From positions 248,001 through 312,000 of the forward strand of contig WHVD01000037.1 in assembly GCA_015178975.1 (NCBI GenBank): DNA of 64,000 nucleotides, given 5' to 3'. The notes beneath the pieces were generated by a model, which did not search any database, had not been told where the DNA came from, and was given only the letters and a program-made list of their open reading frames with translations. The translations under genes were made by a program, and so were the position numbers. Shown here piece by piece: positions 47,865 through 57,480 of this stretch. This stretch comes from Hysterangium stoloniferum. Taxonomy: Eukaryota > Basidiomycota > Agaricomycetes > Hysterangiales > Hysterangiaceae. Positions within the stretch are counted from its first letter, which is position 1; every line of letters starts with the position of its first letter.

Positions 47865-48493
47865 TAATTAGTTCATAACATAGTCATAACGATACGACGA
47901 AAAGTATAAAAGGGCTACGAAAGAAGCGAGGGAAGTCAGTCGAAATATCTGTATATTAGTGATATTAGTAATCTACTTTGTCGTAACTTCTTCGACAATT
48001 ACTTCCATGAGTTCTCGCGACTGGTAATAGCCTCTTACTTCATCGACAGGGCGAATATATACTTCGTCGAACGAGGCTTTCGAGTTCGGTTAATAGAATA
48101 TTATTCAACTTTATCGAAGAATAATCGATTCATGACAGTATTGAACTAAGTAGTCAATACACGTTCAGTCTGTATTAGACTTAGACAGTCAATACATCGT
48201 GGTATCGTACCTAAACGGTCGATATTCTTCGTATATAGAACGGTTAGAACTTCTACCACTCTTCACACTCAGTCAATTCCACATTTCATGTCAACTGAGG
48301 TAAGCTCCATACTCATGTCTTACATATTATATTCATTGATTCATTGCAGAAGCTGTAACTTTTTATACAAGGAAGGCTGAGCAATTGGCCACTCAGATAA
48401 TGGTGGCAAGAGATGAAGATGGCAGGAGCTGACTCCATGATGGTGGAGCTTAAAAGGGAAAACACTCTCATTACAAAGAACATGGACACTCCA

Positions 48494-48515
48494 TTTTTGG
48501 TGTGACGTCACGTGA
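48494..48515. promoter_or_regulatory. CRE/E-box composite upstream of the ARL3-like gene
   Basis: The 22 bp containing GTGACGTCACGTGA is identical to 34233-34254 and lies 31-52 bp before the ARL3-like start codon. The core combines TGACGTCA and CACGTG. Being so near the ATG, it probably lies in the core promoter or the 5'UTR. Confidence 0.5.
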
Positions 48516-48545
48516 CCATAATGACCATAATTAATACTACCCAAG

Positions 48546-49542
48546 ATGTACCACCTTCTGAAAGGTTTACATGAACATCTCACAAGGTGTTTAACCTCAA
48601 TAGTCGTTATTTATCAACCCTTATATCATGTAGGAAGGATGAATATTCTGTTTTGATACTCGGGTTGGCTGGAGCTGGCAAAACGGTAATCGTGAACCTT
48701 TGAGATCAATTCAGCGGCAACTAACACTTCATAAGACCCTGCTCGAAAAAATTAAGACGATTTATAACAATAAACCTGGGCTTTCACCGGACAAGATTAC
48801 CCCCACAGTTGGCCAAAATAGTACGTCTTTTTCCCTACGCCCCTATGATGGCTAATCCAACGTCTTATTCCAGTGGGAAAGATCACGCTCCCATCGACAA
48901 TTCTGCAATTCTGGGATCTGGGGGGACAATCCGGAATTAGAGACATTTGGCATCGGTATTACGATGACTGCCATGCAGTGGCGTATGTTGTAGATGCTCA
49001 CGATCGAGAACAATTGGAGGAGGGCTGGGAAGTATTCGGTGAGTTCTGTGTCCGTTTCACTGTGCTAGGAATCCGAATGCGAGGGACGTCTTTTCAGAGA
49101 GCGTGCTGTCTGCCCCGCAGATTCTTGATGTTCCTTTGCTTCTTTTGGCCAACAAGCAAGATACCCCTGGGAGCATGTCTGTACAGGAGATCCGTGAACA
49201 CTACGAGGCGTGGTGGCAGAATCGACTAGAGGAAGCTCATGATAGAGGCGAGGATATATCGAAGCGTCCTCGAGAGGAAAGAGTCGCGAGTCTTGAAGTC
49301 ATGGGGATATCTGCGCTGGAAGGGTGAGTTTGATATTGTTGTTTCGTTCATTCACTAATACGTCTTTAGCCAAGGCATTAGAGATGCTGTAGATTGGATA
49401 TTTTTGCGAGTTCAAAACAGCTCAAGGAGGTGCGTGATAAATGACATGAACTGGAATAGATATCGTAACTAAAGTACGGAGGTTTTGTTGCAGATTGGAT
49501 AACGAACAATCGCAAGATATGACAAATGCCCCAATTCGGTAG
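48546..49542 (+). CDS. ARL3: ARL3/ARFRP1-type small GTPase
   Basis: This Arf-like GTPase should act at the trans-Golgi, where yeast Arl3 recruits Arl1 and its effectors. The start MYHLLKGLHEHLTRKDEYSV matches the Arl3/ARFRP1 N-terminus, where an aromatic residue after Met allows N-acetylation and there is no Gly2. The P-loop reads LILGLAGAGKT, where the family usually has GLDNAGKT. Switch regions follow: ITPTVGQNIGKITLPS and LQFWDLGGQSGIRDIWHRYY. VAYVVDAHDREQL and the base-recognition LLLANKQDTPG are intact, and the last motif is MGISALEGQGIRDAVDW. A charged insert (RLEEAHDRGEDISKRPREER) before it is longer than in yeast or animal homologues. The gene has about six exons. The stop at 49540-49542 lies 15 bp from the stop of the convergent SDR gene. 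Confidence 0.9.
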
Positions 49543-49557
49543 GAAATAATTTTCTAT

Positions 49558-50979
49558 CTACTCCGATAATCGAAAGAACAGTGGAATGGCTTTCTCGCGG
49601 CCTGTATACAGAATAATTGTGCCGACAGCGACAGCGACAGGCAGACCAAGCCGAATGAGTTTTGGTCCGCATATTCTGACTATATCTTTGATGGCAGCAA
49701 CGTAAATACGTGCTGTTGACGCGGCGCTGTCAAAGAGGACTGTATTATAACTCAATATATATATAGCAATGTTGGGCCTCACCTCAAAGCAGCTGCAGTT
49801 CTGTCATTAAGAAGTTTATAAATTCCTTTGTTGAGACTCAAGTCGGGACGATCAATCCTGTATGCCTCCCCGTCATCAGGGAGCGTATAGATCGCTCCGT
49901 TCGTTTCCGGATTTGGGTCGGTAGCGACACGGAAAATGGTGCCGCCAACGCGTTGGATGGGAGTTAGAGGCAATCCCGCCAAAAATAGTTTCACATGGGT
50001 GGGTAAAATCGCAGTATCTAGTCCATGTTAAGTAAAATATGGTATTCAATCGTGTGGCTTACCTGCAAACCAGGGACACACAACGCCAACCCGGATTCTA
50101 TCACTGTACTCTCCATATATGGAACCCATAAGGGCCACGACGGCATGCTTTGAAACCGAATAGAGGGCAGCCATAGGTATACTTTCCAATGACGCTTAAT
50201 GTCTGGTCGTCAATACTACTATAGGCTTATCCGGGACAATGACTTACACATAGAGCCGATAAAAACCAGAGATTTGAGCGCATTTGACCCCGGGGCATAA
50301 TCAGTCATCAGGTAGTATAGTGCCAATCGCGTCGCTGTATGTTCAATGATGTTCAACTTGGACAAGTGCCGGACGCAGTAACTCACAATACAAAACTCCA
50401 ATGAGATTAACCTCCAAAGTTTTCAAGTTAGGTTTGGAAGGTGCTCCATTAACAGCTGTTGTGGCGGCGGCAGTGAATGCGCCTCGCTCGGAAATGCCAG
50501 CATTCGGCACCACGATATCAATATGGCCATATGTTTTAATAGCGAACTGGAACAGGGATAGTTGCTCTTCCCATATTGTGACGTTGCACTGTTGGGCAAC
50601 AGCGTCTCTGTAAAACGAGATTCAATGATGACAACGAATCGACCCAGCGACTGCGTCATCATGAAGACTCACCCGCCAGCAGTTTTGATTTCTTGGACCA
50701 CTCCTTCAGCCCCTTTAATATCCAAATCACCTATGACTACCTTGGCGCTGTGTGCATAATTTAAGGGGGAGATGGCCGGCTATACGTTCAGCGCGAGTAG
50801 ACAAACCCATTGAGTCCGAAATAAATAGCTGCAGATCGACCTAGCCCATTTGCAGCACCTGCGCGACTGTCAGTATTGAACATGATAATGATCCATATTT
50901 CTATACCAGTGATGAGGACAACTTTTCCCTTCACTCTATCTGCATCCACAAAAAAATCAGAATCTGGGACAGTAGTCAT
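49558..50979 (-). CDS. Short-chain dehydrogenase/reductase with C-terminal membrane helix
   Basis: This is an NAD(P)-dependent oxidoreductase of the SDR family; the substrate is unknown. The start MTTVPDSDFFVDADRVKGK precedes KVVLITG and, across an intron, AANGLGRSAAIYFGLNG, giving the TGxxxGxG cofactor motif. Further landmarks are AKVVIGDLDIKGAEG, HIDIVVPNAGISERGAF (NAG motif), LVFIGSMSS and the catalytic YSVSKHAVV (YxxxK). RVGVVCPWFADT follows. The last exon adds a hydrophobic helix (LIRLGLPVAVAVGTIILYTG) ahead of the end REKAIPLFFRLSE, which is unusual for a plain SDR and suggests membrane attachment, for example at the ER or lipid droplets. About seven short introns are present. Confidence 0.88.
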
Positions 50980-51753
50980 GAGGGTTCAAAGTAATAATCC
51001 CCTATAACACTGTATTTATAAGCATATTAGCGGTACTCCCGGGCTAATATGCCCCTCAGCCTACGGTAGGTCTTCTAACTTTTCATGTTTAAGTTTTGTA
51101 TTCTGAATTTGACAGATCGATCAGCGCTTCAATTAGCAGCAGCGCTTTGGGTAAGTCTGATGTCATCCTCGGTCGATGTTTAGCAGTTCAAGTTTGGTTC
51201 AAGTTCCTTTCGATGAACAACGACGCTAACGACACGCTGGAGGTCCGGACGTGTATTCCGGGCTTTGACGTCGGGGCTTGGCGCCGCGTGTCGCCTCGTA
51301 CCATGAAAAGTTTCCATAGTAGCCCCTGAGCACCGGCATTCGTTGCCCTAACATAGATTCTGTCACACTTGCTCTGCGGCATAAAAAACATCATAAAATG
51401 ATATTATATTCATTATAGCAGTGTGAATAGTTCTGGAAAAATTCATGTAGAAGACTATGCACTGGTTAGCTCCTGGTGTACATGCTGATGCCGTACCCGG
51501 AGTTGTAAATGCACAAGGAAACCCGGCAAGTCTTCTCACGCATACGCTCTCCCACTACCCAATCATACAGCTCCTTGCACAAAGATATTCCGAAGTAGAC
51601 GAAGCTGGAAGTTTAGAATTGAGCAGTCCTAATAGCGGCTGCTATTGAATGGCGCTAAGACTAGCGGCTTTTATATTCTTTATGCCGATCGAATCCTAAA
51701 AGGCGCCCATCTGCTGAAATTCCAAGGTGGTCATCAATTCATAACACACTTCC
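50980..51753. other. Intergenic region between the SDR and CLC genes
   Basis: This ~775 bp contains two divergent promoters. Short open frames (for example 51457-51648) show no family resemblance and no consistent exon structure. I see no supported gene, repeat or RNA. Confidence 0.45.
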
Positions 51754-54700
51754 ATGGCTAGCTTAGAACGAGGTACAAGTGGTATACCCCAGGCTTCTCG
51801 TTGGGAGGATGAGCTAGAAGAAATAAGGTGCGTTTTACTCTATTCAGCACAGTGGCCTTCCAGAGAATAACGGCATAATAGACGATATGAAGGTATGTAG
51901 CATTGACGACATTGGGCTCAATATCATGCCCCACTAAAATATTGTCAGACTTCAGCACGATAGGTACATAATGTCATACGTAGCATTATCATTCCATTTA
52001 CTGGATTTTCGGTGAAGATTGGATTGAGGATTCAATGATAGAACGAAATCGGCGGGTTCGAAAAGAACGTCAGATTCAGCGAGCCGAACATGATATCCAC
52101 CCCAGATTCAGTCTTCAATGGACATGGACACAGATTGTTAAGGCGGCTCGCGCCGGTCAGGGATGGTTTGTGATATGTTTGGCAGGTATGATTCTACAAT
52201 CCTAGCTCTATTATTTTCACGGACCGTCCTTGAGGTATCTGCATCGGTATCAATGCCGCTCTCATATCAATTGTCACTGCCTGGCTGTCTGATATTAAAA
52301 TGGGCTACTGCCGTGATGCATGGTGGTTAAACCGACACTTCTGTTGCTGGGAGGTAGATAATTCTGAAGAGGGCGGATGTTCATCGTGGAGATCGTGGGG
52401 TTTCTACACCCCCGAAAAGTGGATAGTATATGTTTTATTCGCTGTGCGTTGTCTTCAATTTTTGACAGAGGCATAGCTGACAATACCTTAGTCTGTGTTT
52501 TCCCTCTTGGCCGCATCATTGGTCAAGACGTTTGCCAGATATGCTGCCGGCTCAGGCATATCAGAAATAAAGTGCATTATTGCCGGGTTTATTATGCAAG
52601 GATATCTAGGGGGATGGACTTTATTTATAAAAAGCTTGACACTTGCGAGTATCCCATTCTTGTTTTCAATAAAATTAACCGTCTAGACTTTTCTAGCCTC
52701 TTGTAATTGCGTCTGGACTCTCTGTAGGCAAAGAGGGGCCATCCGTCCACGTTGCTTGTTGCATCGGTAATATTGTGGCCCGCATGTTCAATTCATATTC
52801 ACGCAGTCAAGGTAATGCTTAATTTCCCAAATGAATCCATTCTAAATTAATTATGCGAACTAGGTAAAATGCGGGAAATCCTCACAGCAGCGAGCGCAGC
52901 AGGAGTTGCTGTTGCCTTCGGTTCCCCTATAGGGGGCGTTTTATTTTCAATAGAGGTACTAGTATACTATTTTTCAGACTGAATATAGCTCAATTCGTGT
53001 AGGAAATGAGCCATACATTCAGCATCAAGACAACATGGCGGAGTTTCTTCTGCGCTTTGGTTGCGACCGTCACCCTATCAGTGAGTTTTGTAATCATTTG
53101 CACTACATACTCATTTGTATGATATGATAGGCAATGAATCCGTTTCGCACTGGGAAATTGGTGCTTTTCCAAGTCACCTATGACCGTGACTGGCACTTCT
53201 TTGAAATTGTATTTTTCGTGATCCTTGGCATTTTTGGGGTATGCATATTATAATAATTGCTCTCTCTTATTTTCATGTTTGAGTTCTGGCATTTAGGGCT
53301 TATACGGAGTACTTGTTATCAACCTCAACCTCCAAGTCGCAGCATTCAGACGTAGATACTTGGCCAACCACGCAGTGGTTGAGGCAATAACCCTCGCAAC
53401 ATTAACTGCGATGTTTGGATATTTTAATCGATTTATTCGAATTGATATGACAGAGTCTCTTGCCATTTTATTCCGGGAGTGTGACAACGGTGGTGACTAT
53501 GACAATCTTTGCCAGTATGTCAGTTTTATATTTGATTTATCCACTCTTCCACGTTAAAAGGTCCGACGTACAATGGCGAATGGCAAATTCCTTGTTGTTA
53601 GCTACTGTGTTCCGCGTTGGATTCGTCATACTTTCCTACGGATGTAAAGTCCCCGCAGGCATCTTTGTACCATCCATGGCCATTGGTGCGACGTTTGGTC
53701 GAATGGTAGGCATCATTGTCAAGGCTACATATCGGTATGTCTCCAACAGATAAATGACTCCCAACGGTTTTTAACTTAAATACTGTGCTAGCGCATATCC
53801 ACAATGGGGTTGGTTCGCTGTCTGCCGGCCCGATGTGCCTTGTATCACGCCCGGTACGTATGCGTTCTTAGGTGCTGCTGCAGCACTGGGGTAAGTCGTT
53901 CCAGATTTAATACGAGGTTGTTTTGACTCTGTCATAGTGGTGTGATGCGGATCACTGTATCGGTGGTCGTTATCATGTTTGAACTCACTGGTGCCTTGAC
54001 ATACATCCTTCCCACCATGGTTTGTTTTTATGTCTGATATAGGGAGTTAAAGGTTAAATTGGAAAAACTCTTTTCAGATCGTATTGCTGGTGACAAAGGC
54101 TGTTAGCGACTTCTTTGGTGGACGAGGAATTGCTGACGAGATGATTCGGTTCAATGGGTATCCACTTTTAGATAAAAACGACCACGCCTTTAATATTTCA
54201 GGTGAGACTCAAGGATTGTAGCTAGTCTCAGTCTTCATAAAAATGTGCAAGCAGTATCTCGGGTCATGAGACGAGGGCTTCAGACACTGCCTGTATCTGG
54301 AATGACCCTCTCTGAACTAGGTAATTTTTCAAAAATTTGCACTTTGAATCATTTTCATCTTCCTTTAATCCAGATGCAATACTAGAAAGCACAACTGTAC
54401 AAGGATTTCCCATTATTTCAGTTGACGGTGAACGAATGCTCAACGGGTACATTGGCCGTACTGAAGTCGAATATGTATTAGGTATGATATCATCGCTGTT
54501 CGCAATTGATATTGATTCAGTGCATCATCTTTCATTTCAGAAAAAACGCGTCGTTCTCGAGACGTCCCTTCTGGCACTCTATGCAGTTTCACCCTCGAGA
54601 CTGCGCCACAAGATGTCCAAAATCTTTCCGCGAACGCAAATGGCACTGGACCAGCCCTTGGCATCGATGAAGAGGAAGCTGACAACTTAATTGAAAATTC

Positions 54701-55153
54701 GGCTTCTGGAGCTGAAATTAATATGTGGCCCTGGGTGAATCAGGTGCATTATTCGTGATACTCATTAATGTTCTCATGTTCTGACAGTCCCAATTCAGAC
54801 TCCTTTGACAGTGTCCCCACATTTACCACTTGAAATAGTAATGCAATTATTCAAACGGATGGGGTAAATATTTTCTTCGAGCTCTAACAAAAGTATCGTG
54901 ACCTTACTTGTGTTCTAGACCCCGTGTGATTCTCGTTGAAGAACGTGGGAGTCTTGTGGGGCTAATCACAGTTAAAGACGTCTTAAAGTTTATAGCTATG
55001 GAGCGTGGAGCCTCTTCTCCTTCTTGGAACCATCAAGGAGGAGTAGGGGATATGTTTGAAGAAGCGTGGTCATGGATTTCGTCATTTCTGGTGCGAAGCT
55101 TGTACTTGCTTCGGAACGCGTCTAGCCGGCCTTGGTCTCGAACAACGTTATAA
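51754..55153 (+). CDS. CLC-family chloride channel/transporter with CBS domains
   Basis: It is an anion channel or Cl-/H+ exchanger, related to yeast Gef1 and animal CLC proteins, probably in endomembranes. The start [17 protein letters not shown] leads through a cytosolic segment to ~10 or more membrane helices. Selectivity-filter motifs are visible: [16 protein letters not shown] (the family usually has GSGIPE), [19 protein letters not shown] with the gating Glu, [16 protein letters not shown], and [20 protein letters not shown]. The C-terminus has two CBS segments: [20 protein letters not shown] and [20 protein letters not shown]. The gene is split into more than a dozen exons and ends with [10 protein letters not shown] and a TAA at 55151-55153. 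The Pro-to-Ser change in the first filter motif could alter anion preference; this is inference. Confidence 0.92.
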
Positions 55154-55725
55154 TATATTTTTATTGCAGTTCAAATTTATTACTAATGGATCAAGGACTG
55201 GTTGAGACGAATGTCGTATCATTATTTCAGAAATAGAAAATATTGAACTGAGTGCCCAAAACTCACGAGCATCATACGTAACAAGTATTTTGTTTTGAGT
55301 GGAGGTAGCGTCATCACCCTTTCGAAGCTTTGAAATCGAAATATCAGGTACCGTTGCCGTCATCATCGATGGATACAACACGATATGATCTACGGTACCA
55401 TCGCAATGCAATACTGTCCTGATCGCGGCGCCGAGGCCTCATACAAGTTAAATTGGACAAACCCCAGTTTCGTTGGCATTATGGCCTTCCTGCGCCTTGA
55501 TATGAAGTGCGCGTGATCATGATCCTCTATAATCGAATGAATATGTAACTACCTCTCCCGTTCTTGTGGATAATTGATGAATCGTGGGGACGCCAAGATC
55601 CCTCCGGGCATGGGTCGATTTTCGGGGTTATAGAGCTATAGTATATATAAGAACAGCACTGTCGACAAACCGTACCCACACACGCCGACGCACTACTAAA
55701 TTCACAGAAACATAACTCAGCAGTA
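55154..55725. other. Intergenic region between the CLC and DM9 genes
   Basis: About 570 bp. An 87-codon minus-strand frame (55411-55148) overlaps the CLC stop, has no recognisable motif and is left as unsupported. The right end holds the core promoter of the next gene with a clear TATA box. Confidence 0.45.
55642..55650 (+). promoter_or_regulatory. TATA box of the DM9-protein gene
   Basis: TATATATAA lies 76 bp before the ATG at 55726. It is the clearest TATA element in the window outside the LTRs and suggests a strongly regulated or highly expressed gene. Confidence 0.6.
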
Positions 55726-57273
55726 ATGACTCAATCATGGGAACCTGGAACCCAGTACGACTTGGGAAGTGTTGTTGAGGTTCGTGCCACTCTTCCTTGT
55801 GGCTGAGTACTAGTGGCGGTTAAGCTTACCTTTATCTTGCACGCTCAGTTTGAAGGTGATAGACCGACTTTTAAGTGTTGTGAGAATCGGGAGATTTTAA
55901 CGTACTGCTTTATATAGGCCATAGGTATAAAATCATACAACCACACAGGAGTCAGGTGAGTATTTTTCTTTGGTTATTAAATATTTCAACAGCACTGACC
56001 ACCAGAAAGGGGGATTGGACGCCTCCAGTTACGCCTGGTAAGGCTGCTATGTATTGTGCCGCGCTTAGAAAATATTAACATTTTTGGAAGCACTGTGGGG
56101 CAAGATTCCAGATATACGTCCCCAAGAGGAGCGTCAACAATACCAGCACGAAGAAAAACCTTGGCACGAGCAGCACTCACAACAAGTTGAGATACATCAG
56201 GAAGAGAAAGAGAAACATTGGTACGACATCGATGACCACCGGAAGAAACAGCTGGAGGTGAGGAAAACGGCCCATGTAGTAATGAGCTTACATTATAAAA
56301 TCAGATTGGCGGGGGCTTAGCAGCCGGCGTTGCTCTCCTTGCCGGTGGATACATCGCGTACCAGCACGTAAGTTTGTTCTAAGATTTCATCTCGAAGAGA
56401 TCTTCTTATTAATTTACGGCTTAGCACGAGAAGAAAAGCGAGGAAGAAGTGCGTCTTGAGACCGTACGACCCATAATATCCATAATTCACCTGACATTAT
56501 AGAAAAAAACTTTAGTGTGGTCTCTTCAGAGGTGGCTTCACGACGCTCAAGAAAGGACCGAGGACTTCCATCAAAATGGTCCAAGAGGGCCTGTGGGATG
56601 GTGAGTGTAGATATTGGTCTGGGAGTTCAACAGTCCATGATTTTCAATTGATAAGGATCCTCGTTCACGGTCGCAATATTCCCCAAGGTGCCATTGTTGG
56701 AGGTGAGGAAAATGGTCTACCCATTTACATCGCAAGGGCATTCCATGAAGGGAGTGTCCGTGAGTCCAGCCATAGCAATAATCCACTTTCCGATAACTGA
56801 AGATACCGCTATAGAGGTCGGCAAAGCAGGTTCTCAATTTGAAAAGGGCGCCGTTATTGGGTATGGTCACAAGGAAATCCAGGTAATGTCAGATGCCCGA
56901 ACTATAATTCAGAGACCAACCTGCGAGTTTTCCAGCTCGATACTTACGAAATTCTGATTGGAAATCTCCATGCTATCAAGTGGGTGGATACTGAGGGTCA
57001 CCTGAAGCCAGCCGATCTCGGCGTCCAGCTTGTTGAAGGAGGTCGTGAGGCAAACGGCGTGTTACTTTTTGTTGCACAAGCCCACCATGGAAATGGAGTA
57101 TGTCCTGGGAAGGCGAGTGAGCATTTAGACGGTGGGTTCCAAATATTTTATCCTTTGATGCCACTGTATTGTCTAACTCAACGGTTTCTTGTCTTCTCCA
57201 AAAAGGTGCATTCATTCCATACGGAGGAACGGAAGAACGCAAGAAGAAATACAAAGTACTGGCTTTGGTCTGA
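55726..57273 (+). CDS. Carbohydrate-binding module plus DM9 (DUF3421) repeat protein
   Basis: The N-terminus (MTQSWEPGTQYDLGSVVEFE, then HRYKIIQPHRSQGDWTPPVT) has the aromatic pattern of chitin-binding CBM5/12 modules, split over small exons. A charged Glu/His/Gln-rich linker follows (EERQQYQHEEKPWHEQHSQQ). A Gly-zipper hydrophobic helix comes next (GGGLAAGVALLAGGYIAYQ). The C-terminal half carries DM9 repeats: GRNIPQGAIVGGEENGLPIY with FEKGAVIGYGHKEIQLDTYE, then a third block around GREANGVLLFVAQAHHGNG. It ends ERKKKYKVLALV at the TGA at 57271-57273. DM9 domains bind mannose-type sugars in animals, so cell-wall or glycan recognition is plausible. No signal peptide is seen. It may act inside the cell. 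Confidence 0.78.
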
Positions 57274-57480
57274 AATAGGATAAGATAACTTCTAGCCTGA
57301 TAAATTGTAGAACATCGCAAATACATTGTTTTTTTGTCCGAGTATGCGGATCCACTCTACTAGTAATAGCCACAAGAGCATGTGGTGTACAAGAGTATAT
57401 TGCAGCATGATAAGCAGCCAAATACAGGTTCTAATTGTCCTTCTTGAGCGCTTGTCACAAATGTTTTCTGTCAATTCCCA

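Larger units (their letters stand above)
36783..48137 (+). mobile_element. Broken Ty3/Gypsy chromovirus with six nested insertions
   Basis: The element has LTRs of TGTCAC...GTGACA type and a target duplication GTATT (36778-36782 and 48138-48142). Order of parts: 5' LTR, gag with a CCHC knuckle, protease, reverse transcriptase, RNase H, integrase, chromodomain, an antisense coding region, a purine-rich tract (AAAGGGAGGATAC) and the 3' LTR. This gag-PR-RT-RH-IN-chromodomain order defines a chromovirus. Without the insertions it would be about 6.9 kb. The coding region is broken at roughly ten places besides the six insertions, so it is a fossil. The two LTRs differ at about 16 of 429 positions, so it is neither fresh nor ancient. 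No clear tRNA-Met primer site was seen after the 5' LTR. Confidence 0.93.
46553..48137 (+). repeat. Chromovirus 3' LTR, split by two nested LTRs
   Basis: It begins TGTCACAACCATC just after the purine tract and ends AATCGATTCATGACA. Two insertions (46673-47098 and 47145-47864) expand the 429-bp LTR. About 16 substitutions separate it from the 5' LTR, most of them C-T or G-A changes and many at CpG sites. Confidence 0.92.
35553..48267 (-). mobile_element. Outer solo LTR, split by later insertions (family F/E)
   Basis: The left end TGTGAGAGGTATG (35553) and right end CCACTCTTCACA (to 48267) are bounded by the same 5-bp target duplication CTCAG (35548-35552 and 48268-48272). Its own sequence survives as 35553-35610, about 36336-36782, and about 48143-48267, some 620 bp in all. 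The right end, read in reverse, matches the start of the insertion at 42095 at most positions of the first 45 bp, so both belong to related LTR families. No internal coding region is left. It was inserted first and later received the 720-bp LTR at 35611 and the chromovirus at 36783. Confidence 0.8.

Noticed and set aside
55148-55411. Minus-strand 87-codon frame next to the CLC stop
   Set aside because: No motif, no exon structure and overlap with the end of the CLC gene; probably chance.
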